Assembly: GCF_000702165.1 (NCBI RefSeq)
Contig: NZ_JNKU01000024.1
Coordinates: 1-41,491, forward strand
From: Sharpea azabuensis DSM 18934
Lineage (GTDB): Bacteria > Bacillota_I > Bacilli_A > Erysipelotrichales > Coprobacillaceae
Direction: 5' to 3'
Length of the DNA stretch: 41,491 nucleotides
Shown: positions 32,763-39,866 of the stretch, piece after piece
Position numbering within the stretch: position 1 is the stretch's first letter
How the letters are laid out: each line of letters opens with the position of its first letter
Notes under the pieces: model-generated
The model's database searches: none
The model's input: only the letters and a program-made list of their open reading frames with translations
What the model was told of the DNA's origin: nothing
Made by a program: the position numbers and the translations under genes

Positions 32763-33275
32763 ATGGATGCACAGTATAATCAAGTTCATATTTTGCGCTG
32801 GCAGGAGCTGCCGGATTTTGATCTCTATATGGATCAGGTTATTGGATTAATTGAAAAAAGTTTATCATTCTTAAAACTCAATGAAGATGACAAAGTTGTC
32901 ACGTCAACAATGATTAATAATTATGTCAAAGCAAAACTTGTCACTCCTCCCATAAAAAAGAAATATAGCCGTGAACATGTTGCCTATTTCACAGTCATTT
33001 GTTTTCTTAAGAGAGTATTCTCACTTGATGAGATATCTACACTTCTTAAGATTCAGTTTGAAAATGTACCCCTTGATGAATCTTATAATATCTTTTGTGA
33101 AGTATTGGAAGAGTTGCTTTTAAATGAAGATATTTCTGATGATACAAAGGTGATAGATGGACATATTGGTGACTTGTTTTTAAAAGTCATGCGTGCCTGC
33201 GTCTATGCAATACGTGCTTCACGCATCATTAGCGAAGCAGCTAGAAAAAAACAAGATAATGAGAAAAAAGGTTAA
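32763..33275 (+). CDS. DUF1836 protein, probable DNA-binding regulator
   Basis: 170 residues. DUF1836 family: N-terminal region with LPDFDLYMDQVIGLIEKSL, then VVTSTMINNYVKAKLVTPPIKKKYSREHVAYF, a MerR-like winged-helix arrangement in which a helix-turn-helix is followed by a YSREHVAYF strand. The C-terminal part is helical, possibly for dimerisation. GAGGTG precedes ATG. The family is usually annotated as hypothetical; its MerR-like start and its divergent promoter with degV make a regulator of degV or of itself plausible (inference). Confidence 0.82.
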   Translation: MDAQYNQVHILRWQELPDFDLYMDQVIGLIEKSLSFLKLNEDDKVVTSTMINNYVKAKLVTPPIKKKYSREHVAYFTVICFLKRVFSLDEISTLLKIQFENVPLDESYNIFCEVLEELLLNEDISDDTKVIDGHIGDLFLKVMRACVYAIRASRIISEAARKKQDNEKKG

Positions 33276-33298
33276 GCTTTTTTCTGGTGATATTCAAT

Positions 33299-33336
33299 AA
33301 AGCCTAGTACTCAAATTGATGAGAACTAGGCTTTTT
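33299..33336 (+). terminator. Intrinsic terminator of the DUF1836 gene
   Basis: AAAGCCTAGT / ACTAGGCTTT 10-bp stem (inner CTCA/TGAG pairs continue it) with T5, about 25 bases after the stop. Confidence 0.88.
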
Positions 33337-33345
33337 AGATGGTGT

Positions 33346-33393
33346 TTAACACTTCATTGCCAAAGAACTAGAACGACGATTACCTTTCTTCAT
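33346..33393 (-). CDS. Possible 15-codon mini-ORF downstream of a membrane protein gene
   Basis: MKKGNRRSSSLAMKC on the minus strand; an in-frame ATT 12 bases upstream is itself correctly spaced from AGGAGAGG (33413-33420). Very basic. Too short for confidence; the Shine-Dalgarno-like sequence with a peptide of plausible composition is the only support. Confidence 0.25.
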   Translation of the reverse strand: MKKGNRRSSSLAMKC

Positions 33394-33424
33394 TCGAAAA
33401 ACAATTATTTTTCCTCTCCTTAGT

Positions 33425-34105
33425 TTATTCACCATTTATTTCTTGTTTATTAAGAAAAGCTTCATTATGAAAATCTTTGATGTCTTCTATGTCTTCGATA
33501 AATTCTTTTAAATTCCTAATATCCTTATTAAACAAATCTTTAAAAATGGAAGAACAGGAAAATATTAATGCAACAATCATTATACAGAAAATAAATATCA
33601 AGAATGCACCATAGATTAAATCCATAAGTTTTGCGTCATCAAATATTTTTTGTAGCAACAAAGTAAACATTGGAAGAAGTATATAAGTTGTCATACTCCC
33701 AAATGATACTTTGAAATCTTTCCATATATCATAGGCTTTTTGTTCTTTTGTTGCTCGTTCTATTAAACGGTCCAATTGATTATCATCACTGATATCAATA
33801 TGAAATTCATTTAATAGCTTTATCATCTGTTTCATTCGCTCTTTAGAGTTATTTTCTTTAATAAGTCTTTCCTGTTCTTCTGGCTGATGTCTTTTTATTG
33901 CGAAGATGATAATCCAAAAAAGTATAATTGCAAACGTCCCAATTGATCCTATTTTATTGTTTAAAAAAGAGAAAACAGCGAAAAGCGATGCATCTGAAAT
34001 CAACACTATTAGAAAAATTTTCTCATAAAGATGCAGGTCTTTGAATTTTCCACGATAAGGTCTCATTATCTCTTTCTGATATTTCATATATAACAAATTA
34101 AACAT
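33425..34105 (-). CDS. Membrane protein of unknown function
   Basis: 226 residues. Four hydrophobic helices: two at about 28-65, two at about 135-185, with charged loops between (a ~60-residue soluble segment with KRHQPEEQERLI) and an acidic C-terminal tail IEDIEDIKDF. No recognised family. AAGGTGAGA lies before ATG at 34105; a GTG-type longer frame (five residues) is less likely. Base composition appears more AT-rich than neighbours, and the gene stands alone between a long terminator hairpin and 258 bases of non-coding DNA, so it may be a recent arrival. Paired hydrophobic helices are not typical of a named transporter. Confidence 0.6.
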   Translation of the reverse strand: MFNLLYMKYQKEIMRPYRGKFKDLHLYEKIFLIVLISDASLFAVFSFLNNKIGSIGTFAIILFWIIIFAIKRHQPEEQERLIKENNSKERMKQMIKLLNEFHIDISDDNQLDRLIERATKEQKAYDIWKDFKVSFGSMTTYILLPMFTLLLQKIFDDAKLMDLIYGAFLIFIFCIMIVALIFSCSSIFKDLFNKDIRNLKEFIEDIEDIKDFHNEAFLNKQEINGE

Positions 34106-34265
34106 AATCTCACCTTCCATTAGATAGTCCAGAATCTAGTTTTTTAGAATGTAATACTTTAATTCTCCCACAACATTCTTTGCACAAAGCTTTTATATTA
34201 CTATAACAATGAATTACTATGTTTATTTATCAGTTCAAGAAGCTACACGCCAATTAGATATAAGA

Positions 34266-34300
34266 AGGACGGAATATTCCACTAAATGGCATTCCGTCCT
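34266..34300. repeat. Long hairpin in the 34106-34363 intergenic region
   Basis: AGGACGGAAT (34266-34275) / ATTCCGTCCT (34291-34300), a 10-bp perfect stem that can continue as TCCA / TGGC. No clear U-run follows on either strand. It lies about 65 bases beyond the end of the ATP-grasp operon on the minus transcript. The rest of the 258-base gap holds no other recognisable element. Confidence 0.45.
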
Positions 34301-34363
34301 CTAAATTCCAAGCTACTCAGTAATACAAAAGGAACCAAAGCATACACTTTATATAAATATATT

Positions 34364-35575
34364 TTATGACTTATCCTTTTTTGTGTAAGCATGCTGTGTG
34401 ATTTCATGCATGATTCTAAAGAGTTGTTCTTTGTTTTTTGTACGGAAGAGGAAGATATGGTCGCTCATTGCTTCAGCAAGTGCAGCATCCACATCATCTT
34501 CCAAGGCAATAAACTGGCCATAACGCTTGATGATTTGTTCATTACTTAAGGCATACTGAACATCATTACGTCTGCCCGCATAGCCAACCCAATACTGTCT
34601 ATTGATATCATAGAAACACTGATCATATAAAATCATATCAGCCCAGATTGTATAGACATCAACATCATAAGCTAAATTCATCATATCAGGAATATAGGCA
34701 CCCGGTGCTCTCATATTGACTTCTAATCCAACAAGATTGCCCTTTCTTCCTAAATAATCTTTATCTTCTGTCAAACGAATGAATTCGAAATGGAAGAAAC
34801 GACTCTTTGTGCCAAATGCTTTAACTGTTCTCTCCCCAATATCATAGATATCGGATGCAAAGACCGGCTGCTGATAGAAGGTTGTATCAAGATGCTCATT
34901 AACCATATCCATGACAGGATCACACATGACATGGGATGTTGACATGAGAATATTGCCCTGACTGTCAGTAATGCCTTCAAATGTTTCAACATTGCCTGGT
35001 ACATAGTCTTCGACAATAAACTGTGTTTCTTGATCAAGTGTTTGATAAATATTTCTAAAATCATCATCACTTGTCAGCTTGTAAGTACAGCTTGCCCCCA
35101 TACCGTCATCAGGCTTGACAATCACGGGATAGCCAACTTCCCTAGCGAAAGCTAGTCCTGTCTCTAAGCTATCTAAATAGGCATACTTGGCAACAGGTAT
35201 TCCTGCTCTTTGATAAACATCTTTCATCTTTGACTTATGACGTAACTGATCCATGTCTTCGAGTTTTGGTCCAGTTGTGACATTGAAGTCTGTACGTAAA
35301 TGTGCCTCAAGATAGAGCCAGTATTCATTCTCTGATTCAATCCAGTCAATCTTGCCATACTTAGCTGTATAGAAACCTACGGCACGATAGACATCTTCAT
35401 AGTCCTGGAGATCAGGAACGTAATAGTATTCGTCAAGAGCGTTCTTAGTATTATCATCAACACCATCATATGGTGTGTCACCAATACCTAGTACGCGTGC
35501 CCCTCTTTCTTTAAGACGCAGGCAGAAATTATAGTAATAATGTGGAAACTGCGGTGAAATGAAAATGACATTCAT
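34364..35575 (-). CDS. ATP-grasp ligase (paralogue 1 of a two-ligase operon)
   Basis: 403 residues. ATP-grasp fold: N-terminal preATP-grasp domain (MNVIFISPQFPHYYYNF...), DWIESENEYWLYLEA (77-91), HKSKMKDVYQRAGIPVAKY (113-131), the ATP lysine and Gly loop VIVKPDDGMGA (151-161), FIVEDYVPG (186-194), HFEF (262-265) and the metal ligands E285/N287 in LEVNMR. Such enzymes make acyl-phosphate intermediates and form amide, ester or thioester bonds. The acid and nucleophile are unknown. Closest similarity by eye is to the second ATP-grasp of the same operon. AGGAGG precedes ATG. Last gene of the operon; 11 bases after the esterase stop. Confidence 0.88.
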   Translation of the reverse strand: MNVIFISPQFPHYYYNFCLRLKERGARVLGIGDTPYDGVDDNTKNALDEYYYVPDLQDYEDVYRAVGFYTAKYGKIDWIESENEYWLYLEAHLRTDFNVTTGPKLEDMDQLRHKSKMKDVYQRAGIPVAKYAYLDSLETGLAFAREVGYPVIVKPDDGMGASCTYKLTSDDDFRNIYQTLDQETQFIVEDYVPGNVETFEGITDSQGNILMSTSHVMCDPVMDMVNEHLDTTFYQQPVFASDIYDIGERTVKAFGTKSRFFHFEFIRLTEDKDYLGRKGNLVGLEVNMRAPGAYIPDMMNLAYDVDVYTIWADMILYDQCFYDINRQYWVGYAGRRNDVQYALSNEQIIKRYGQFIALEDDVDAALAEAMSDHIFLFRTKNKEQLFRIMHEITQHAYTKKDKS

Positions 35576-35586
35576 TGAGAAACCTC

Positions 35587-36342
35587 CTAGATGACTCTCT
35601 CAAAGAAATAAGGTAACTGTACACGCCACCATGGCCAGTCATGGTTGACATCATAGCCCCAGAAATCAATCCAGGCAGGAATATTTTTTGCTTCTAAGAG
35701 TTCTTTCATACGACCTGTTGAACGCACCATATCATCTTCCCAGGCTCCCTGACCACAACATAGAACAATACGGCATCTTCTATATTTGTCGACAAATGGG
35801 TGGTCGTAGCTCATGCCCTGAAGATATTCTACTGGTGAATTACGATAAGTAATATCGTTGTGGAAATCACCAAAGAAAAGATCACTGTCATAATAACCTG
35901 ATAAAGCGACACAGCCCTTGAAGATATCTGGCGCTCTAAACATGAAGTTAGCGGCATGGGCTGCTCCCATCGAACATCCTGTGGTAATAATGCCATCGGC
36001 ATATCGTCCATCTTTCTTATTGATTTCAAAGATTCTTGGAACTAATTCATTGACAATATAATAATAGAATTGTTCAACGATATGTGTACGCTGCTCATAT
36101 GTTTCACCCGGCTGACCAGTCCAGCCTTCTCTATCCATTGAATCACAACAGAACATCTGAATTCTACCAGCATTAATTAAATGCGCAACAGATTCAATCA
36201 TGCCCTGGTTTTCAAAGTCATAGAAACGCCCATCCTGGCTAGGAAAAACTAAAACCGGTTCAGCTCCTTCTTCACCATAAACCTTAAATTCCATGTCTCT
36301 TTCAAGACACTGACTATACTCTTTAAAATATTGTGTTTTCAT
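35587..36342 (-). CDS. Putative esterase (COG4947-like), middle gene of the ATP-grasp operon
   Basis: 251 residues, no signal peptide. Alpha/beta hydrolase of the D-family esterase (COG4947) type: LVFPSQDGRFYDFENQGM (31-48), SMDREGW (68-74), nucleophile elbow GCSMG (122-126) with Ser124, and C-terminal VNHDWPWWR with His234. An acid near 202-204 (WEDD) completes the likely triad. It could cleave an ester or thioester, or transfer an acyl group. Start ATG at 36342 is preceded by GGAGG with six bases; an ATG six bases earlier lies on the ribosome site. Twelve bases from the upstream ATP-grasp, 11 to the next: a tight operon. Confidence 0.82.
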   Translation of the reverse strand: MKTQYFKEYSQCLERDMEFKVYGEEGAEPVLVFPSQDGRFYDFENQGMIESVAHLINAGRIQMFCCDSMDREGWTGQPGETYEQRTHIVEQFYYYIVNELVPRIFEINKKDGRYADGIITTGCSMGAAHAANFMFRAPDIFKGCVALSGYYDSDLFFGDFHNDITYRNSPVEYLQGMSYDHPFVDKYRRCRIVLCCGQGAWEDDMVRSTGRMKELLEAKNIPAWIDFWGYDVNHDWPWWRVQLPYFFERVI

Positions 36343-36354
36343 AAGCATCCTCCA

Positions 36355-37539
36355 TTAACCTAATACAAATTCAATAAATGCATTCACTTCATCCATTGTT
36401 TCGAAACGTGCTGTATACATGTCATTACCCATATCATCACTCAAGATATCTGGCATTCTTTCTATCATCACGAGATCATGATGATATCTTTTCTTGATTT
36501 CTTCATCCGTATGTTTATAGGCAATCTCGTCACGTCTACCTGTATAGACACAATGGTATGGTCTCCTATTTCTATTATAGTGACTTTCTCCAGTTGTGAC
36601 CATATCTGCATAAATATCATAAACATTTATGTCATTAGCCCAGTTCATCATATCAGGTGTATAACCCCCTGGCATACGCATATTGACTTCCAAGCCGACA
36701 ACATCACCTTTGTTGGCAAGGCCTGGTTTGTCTTTTGTCAGTCTGAAGAACTCCATGTGGAAACAACGGCCATTGACCGGAAAGGCTTTGACTGCTTCTT
36801 CCCCATAGTGTTTTAAGTCTTCTGGTATTTCTCGTTGTGAATAATAAACAAATGATTTATTTGATGTCACAACATCTAATAATGGATCTGGAAAGACATG
36901 ACTTGTTTCAAAGATAATGTCATGGTTTTGTGAAGCAATGCCATCAAACGACTCAATAACCCCTTCTACAAACTCTTCCATAATATACTGTACATCGGAT
37001 TTATGTTCAAAGAAGTCCACAAGTTCTTCTTCATTATTAATCTTATGTGTATCCTGAGCACCCATGCCACTATCAGGCTTGGCAATAACAGGATAAGCCA
37101 CTTCATCGATAAAGGCTTTCGCTTCATCAATTGTTGTGACGAGAATATAACGGGCTGTAGGAATATGTGCCTTGGCATAATAATCCTTCATTCTTGATTT
37201 GTGTTTGACATCTTCAATAATGTCATTCTGTAAGCCAGTTGTAATATTGAAATCTGTACGCAAGCGCGCATCACTTTCCAGCCAGTATTCATTATTGCTT
37301 TCAAGATAATCAATGCGGCCATAATGAAAAATAAAATATCCCATTGCTTTCACTAAGGCATCATAGTCTTCAAGCGTATCAACATAATAATATTCCTTAA
37401 ATGAATGTTTAACTTCTTCACTCAGTTCATCATATGGTACATCCCCAATCGCAAGAACATTAACCCCCTGCTCCTGCAAGCTTTCACAAAAATGATAATA
37501 TGTTTTTGGAAAGCCAGGTGAAATAAACACAAAATTCAT
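36355..37539 (-). CDS. ATP-grasp ligase (paralogue 2), first gene of the operon
   Basis: 394 residues; same domain order as the third gene with the same residue numbering through position 160 (e.g. MNFVFISPGFPKTYYHF; DYLESNNEYWLESDA; HKSRMKDYYAKAHIPTARY; VIAKPDSGMGA; LEVNMRMPGGY). All ATP-grasp catalytic positions seen in paralogue 1 are conserved, so both are probably active, differing in substrate. AAGGGGGAT precedes ATG, and TGC-TATACT (37564-37572) upstream is a probable extended -10. No acyl carrier, adenylation domain or transporter gene lies in the window. Confidence 0.88.
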   Translation of the reverse strand: MNFVFISPGFPKTYYHFCESLQEQGVNVLAIGDVPYDELSEEVKHSFKEYYYVDTLEDYDALVKAMGYFIFHYGRIDYLESNNEYWLESDARLRTDFNITTGLQNDIIEDVKHKSRMKDYYAKAHIPTARYILVTTIDEAKAFIDEVAYPVIAKPDSGMGAQDTHKINNEEELVDFFEHKSDVQYIMEEFVEGVIESFDGIASQNHDIIFETSHVFPDPLLDVVTSNKSFVYYSQREIPEDLKHYGEEAVKAFPVNGRCFHMEFFRLTKDKPGLANKGDVVGLEVNMRMPGGYTPDMMNWANDINVYDIYADMVTTGESHYNRNRRPYHCVYTGRRDEIAYKHTDEEIKKRYHHDLVMIERMPDILSDDMGNDMYTARFETMDEVNAFIEFVLG

Positions 37540-37563
37540 TTCCTTATCCCCCTTTTGGTTTGT

Positions 37564-37572
37564 AGTATAGCA
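37564..37572 (-). promoter_or_regulatory. Extended -10 promoter of the ATP-grasp/esterase operon
   Basis: TGC-TATACT on the minus strand, 25 bases before the first ATP-grasp start codon. -35 poor. Confidence 0.5.
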
Positions 37573-37672
37573 TTTTTTGTATCAATGCACTAATGTTTTA
37601 TTATATTTCTAACTCAACATTCAATATTTATGATAATACGAATACTTTCATCAATTTTATACTTATCCAGAC

Positions 37673-37708
37673 AAAAGACTAGAGACACTATACTGTCTCT
37701 AGTCTTTT
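37673..37708 (-). terminator. Strong terminator-like inverted repeat
   Basis: AAAAGACTAGAGACA / TGTCTCTAGTCTTTT, a perfect 15-bp inverted repeat with a 6-nt loop. It includes the stop codon of the helical protein gene on the minus strand, and a short T-run follows. Confidence 0.85.
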
Positions 37709-38379
37709 AATGAGGTCTTGAATTTCATAAAAGTAACCGACATCACCAACACAAAATAATCATCTAACAGCTCTCTAAGACGGCTTGCTGCTTCTTCTTT
37801 TAGTTCACGGCTGTCCTTTTTCGTAAGGATCTTACCTAGACGTGACAAAGCGCCTTTCTTAGAAGAGGTTTGAAGAAGCGTTGTCACATCCCCAATGGCT
37901 AATGTCTGGTAGGGATGATAGGCTTGAATGAATTGTTGATAACTTACATCCTGTCCCAATGTTGAAAAGTCTGTTTGATGATTGAGGCTTTGAGCGATAT
38001 TACAATAAAGATTTAATATCGCAAAGCATGAACCATAGATATCATCATAGCTAATTTCAAAATGTGAATAGTTATTCTCATAGCGATCAATCTTTTCAAC
38101 AAGATTATGGGCAAAGCGCGCAAAGGAAGGTGAATAGCCATGTTCAGTTCTCTTCGCAAATTCCTCAAAATGCGCATTAAGCTTTAAGGCTTCAAAAATA
38201 ATCTTGTCTTCAAACATATCATTGGTCAGACGATTTATATCCTCTAAATCATGAGCAACACGCATAAGCAGAACCTTCTTGCTCAGAGATATGCATTCTT
38301 CACTTTGAGCACTCCAGACTGGAAACATCACATCATCCATCTCACCGACAAGCACATCACAATATAAATCATAATTCAT
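37699..38379 (-). CDS. Helical protein of unknown function
   Basis: 226 residues, predicted largely alpha-helical with no membrane segment or signal. It contains NLVEKIDRYENNYSHFEISYDD, LNLYCNIAQSLNHQTDF and a C-terminal basic region (KKGALSRLGKILTKKDSRELKEE). No family recognised. It follows the HTH gene by nine bases, so the pair is one operon; the gene may be regulated by, or partner with, that small HTH protein. Confidence 0.6.
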   Translation of the reverse strand: MNYDLYCDVLVGEMDDVMFPVWSAQSEECISLSKKVLLMRVAHDLEDINRLTNDMFEDKIIFEALKLNAHFEEFAKRTEHGYSPSFARFAHNLVEKIDRYENNYSHFEISYDDIYGSCFAILNLYCNIAQSLNHQTDFSTLGQDVSYQQFIQAYHPYQTLAIGDVTTLLQTSSKKGALSRLGKILTKKDSRELKEEAASRLRELLDDYFVLVMSVTFMKFKTSLKD

Positions 38380-38388
38380 AACTTATTC

Positions 38389-38673
38389 CTACTTTGTCAT
38401 ATACTTGGCAAGAATATGCACAACTTCTTCAACTGGCATTTCTGTGATTTGTGAAATTTCTTTATTTGTCATGCCTCTTTCGCTTAAATGACAAATAATG
38501 CGTTGGATCTTTTTCTCATAGCTTGTGAGAATTGTTTCCAATTCATCATTTTCCTGTTCTTCAACCTGCGCTCTTAGTTTCTTATATGCATATTCATGTT
38601 TCTTCATTTCTTTATGACGATGCGCTCTTGCTTCCATGAATTCTCTTGTAAACTTTTCTAAATTCTCATTCAT
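38389..38673 (-). CDS. Small protein with C-terminal helix-turn-helix
   Basis: 94 residues. A long basic, coiled-coil-like N-terminal helix (residues 5-60) is followed by an HTH-like segment, CHLSERGMTNKEISQITEMP (61-80), reminiscent of sigma-70 region 4 or a transposase HTH, then a last helix. Probably a DNA-binding or RNAP-interacting protein, but no family is certain. Start ATG at 38673 with AGGTGG nine bases upstream. First of two genes with the helical protein downstream. Confidence 0.65.
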   Translation of the reverse strand: MNENLEKFTREFMEARAHRHKEMKKHEYAYKKLRAQVEEQENDELETILTSYEKKIQRIICHLSERGMTNKEISQITEMPVEEVVHILAKYMTK

Positions 38674-38727
38674 ATGATTCACCCACCTTTATTGTACAAA
38701 AAAGCCAAAGAAAATTTAATCAAAATG

Positions 38728-38754
38728 AAAAAATAGGCACAAAAATGTACCTAT
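38728..38754 (-). terminator. Intrinsic terminator of the signal-anchored protein gene
   Basis: ATAGGTACA / TGTGCCTAT (one G-U in the minus transcript) with TTTT loop then six T; the stop codon lies in the stem. Confidence 0.88.
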
Positions 38755-39332
38755 GAATAAAATGCCATTTTAGTAATCTTATTATTGGTAATAGTGAAAT
38801 CAATCCCTGGTGCACTCTTAGCATCTTTGAAGAAATCAGCTTTCTTCATTTCAATATCTTTTTCACCATAAAAATAGAACTTAACCTGATCATCAAACAT
38901 AAATGTACGACTTGCATCATCAAAACGTGCTTCTACTTCTTCCCCATCGGCACTCATTTCTACAAAGCTACCCTTAATTGTAATATACTGATCCCCAACA
39001 AGAGTCATATCAGTAATCTGACCAACTTCTAATCCCGCATGAGTACTTGATGAATAAGTTCCATCCTTTATCGAAAAGACTTTGACACTTTGTGATGGCT
39101 GTGTGTTTGTCTCTTTCTCTTTTGTGACTGTTGCTGGTTTCTGTTCATCATCTTTGACAATCTGTTTCTTGATTTCTTCTTTCGCCTTATTCTCTTCCTT
39201 CTTTTGTTTCTTTTCCTTTGTCTTACTCACGATTTGCGGTGCCTTTGTCACATTATTCTTCGTCATATAGAAATAACTAGCGCCACATATCAAAGCTAAT
39301 AATACAATTATCATAAGTATCTTCTTTTTCAT
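38751..39332 (-). CDS. Signal-anchored extracellular protein of unknown function
   Basis: 193 residues. Basic start MKKK, one hydrophobic segment (about 4-23), then a Lys/Glu/Gln-rich linker (about 28-85, KTKEKKQKKEENKAKEEIKKQ) and a C-terminal beta-rich domain of about 105 residues (VFSIKDGTYSSS, IKGSFVEMSADGEEVEARFDD, KFYFYGEKDIEMKK). No lipobox, so it is membrane-anchored by an uncleaved signal or secreted. No family recognised. ATG at 39332 is used (a longer frame adds six residues). Its leader of about 190 bases is unusually long and can fold into alternative hairpins. Confidence 0.68.
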   Translation of the reverse strand: MKKKILMIIVLLALICGASYFYMTKNNVTKAPQIVSKTKEKKQKKEENKAKEEIKKQIVKDDEQKPATVTKEKETNTQPSQSVKVFSIKDGTYSSSTHAGLEVGQITDMTLVGDQYITIKGSFVEMSADGEEVEARFDDASRTFMFDDQVKFYFYGEKDIEMKKADFFKDAKSAPGIDFTITNNKITKMAFYS

Positions 39333-39372
39333 ATCAATACCTGCTTTCATGACCTATTTCTACCACTAACAA

Positions 39373-39543
39373 TACCAATAGAACCATCAATATGCAAGAA
39401 CCTAACTATACAAAAAGCAGTTATCCCGCTAAAGGCGAATAAGTAGAATAGTTGGCAGGATAGCTGTTATTGGTAGGAAGTATGATGCCCTACCCTATGG
39501 ATGCGGGAATATGCTATGCATTATTCCTATGAAAATTTTATCA
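39373..39543 (-). promoter_or_regulatory. Structured leader with promoter and possible attenuator
   Basis: Minus strand: extended -10 TGA-TAAAAT (39535-39543) gives a leader of about 190 bases. CAGCTATCCTGC (around 39455-39466) can pair with GCGGGATAACTG (39418-39429; one mismatch, one G-U), followed by CTTTTTG: a terminator. Competing pairs are TCCCGC (39503-39508 region) with GCGGGA (39424-39429), CCAACTAT (39447-39455 region) with ATAGTTAGG (39401-39409), and TACCAATA / TATTGGTA (39468-39475 with 39373-39380). No known riboswitch core motif was recognised. Covers most of the 39333-39866 gap; the remainder carries the next two elements. Confidence 0.5.
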
Positions 39544-39549
39544 CTTTTA

Positions 39550-39573
39550 TCACAAATATAAAGCCCTTTGTGA
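39550..39573. repeat. 7-bp inverted repeat TCACAAA / TTTGTGA
   Basis: Perfect 7-bp arms separated by 10 bases, adjoining the extended -10 of the signal-anchored protein gene on the minus strand; one arm covers part of its expected -35 region. A possible operator. Confidence 0.35.
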
Positions 39574-39653
39574 ACGTTTTCCTATATTTGATATAAATTC
39601 AACACATTATCATGAAGAATTGGAAAAAAGCAAGGAAATCCGTTTGAAAAGAG

Positions 39654-39754
39654 TGTACAAAAAAGAATTTATCAGTATAATAATTAATGTCTCAATTCCC
39701 AAATACACGCAAACATGAGACGCGATACCTAGCTATTTAGCTAGGTTTTCGTTT
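39654..39754 (+). promoter_or_regulatory. Promoter and terminator-containing leader of the sigma-like gene
   Basis: TGTACA - 16 bases - TATAAT (39654-39681) gives a start near 39688. The transcript can form GTCTCA (39689-39694) / TGAGAC (39716-39721) and then a terminator ACCTAGCT / AGCTAGGT (39727-39746) with TTTTCGTTT. The outer word GCAAAC / GTTTGC (39709-39714, 39751-39756) can enclose it. Either a ~70-nt small RNA or an attenuator of the gene starting at 39867; no second promoter is evident before that gene. Confidence 0.55.
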
Positions 39755-39866
39755 GCACTTTTTATCATATAAATTTGAGTCATTTTTAAAGACAAATGTG
39801 TACAAGCTGATTGCTTGTTTTCTTTTATCATTCATTGTTTAATGGAGAATATGAAGGAGTGAAATT

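Noticed and set aside
34199-34294. 31-codon plus-strand open frame starting MNYYVYLSVQE
   Set aside because: It has no clear ribosome site and its end overlaps the 34266-34300 hairpin; no recognisable family.
39373-39475. Plus-strand small RNA made of the TACCAATA/TATTGGTA and AGCAGTTATCC/GGATAGCTGTT stems
   Set aside because: The G-U pairs of the second stem would suit the plus strand, but no plus-strand promoter or terminator is apparent there, while the minus strand has a promoter and a U-run at the right place. It remains an alternative.
39333-39866. tmRNA, RNase P, 6S or SRP RNA in the 534-base gap
   Set aside because: No conserved cores of these RNAs were seen on either strand; local pairing is better explained by the leader/attenuator model.
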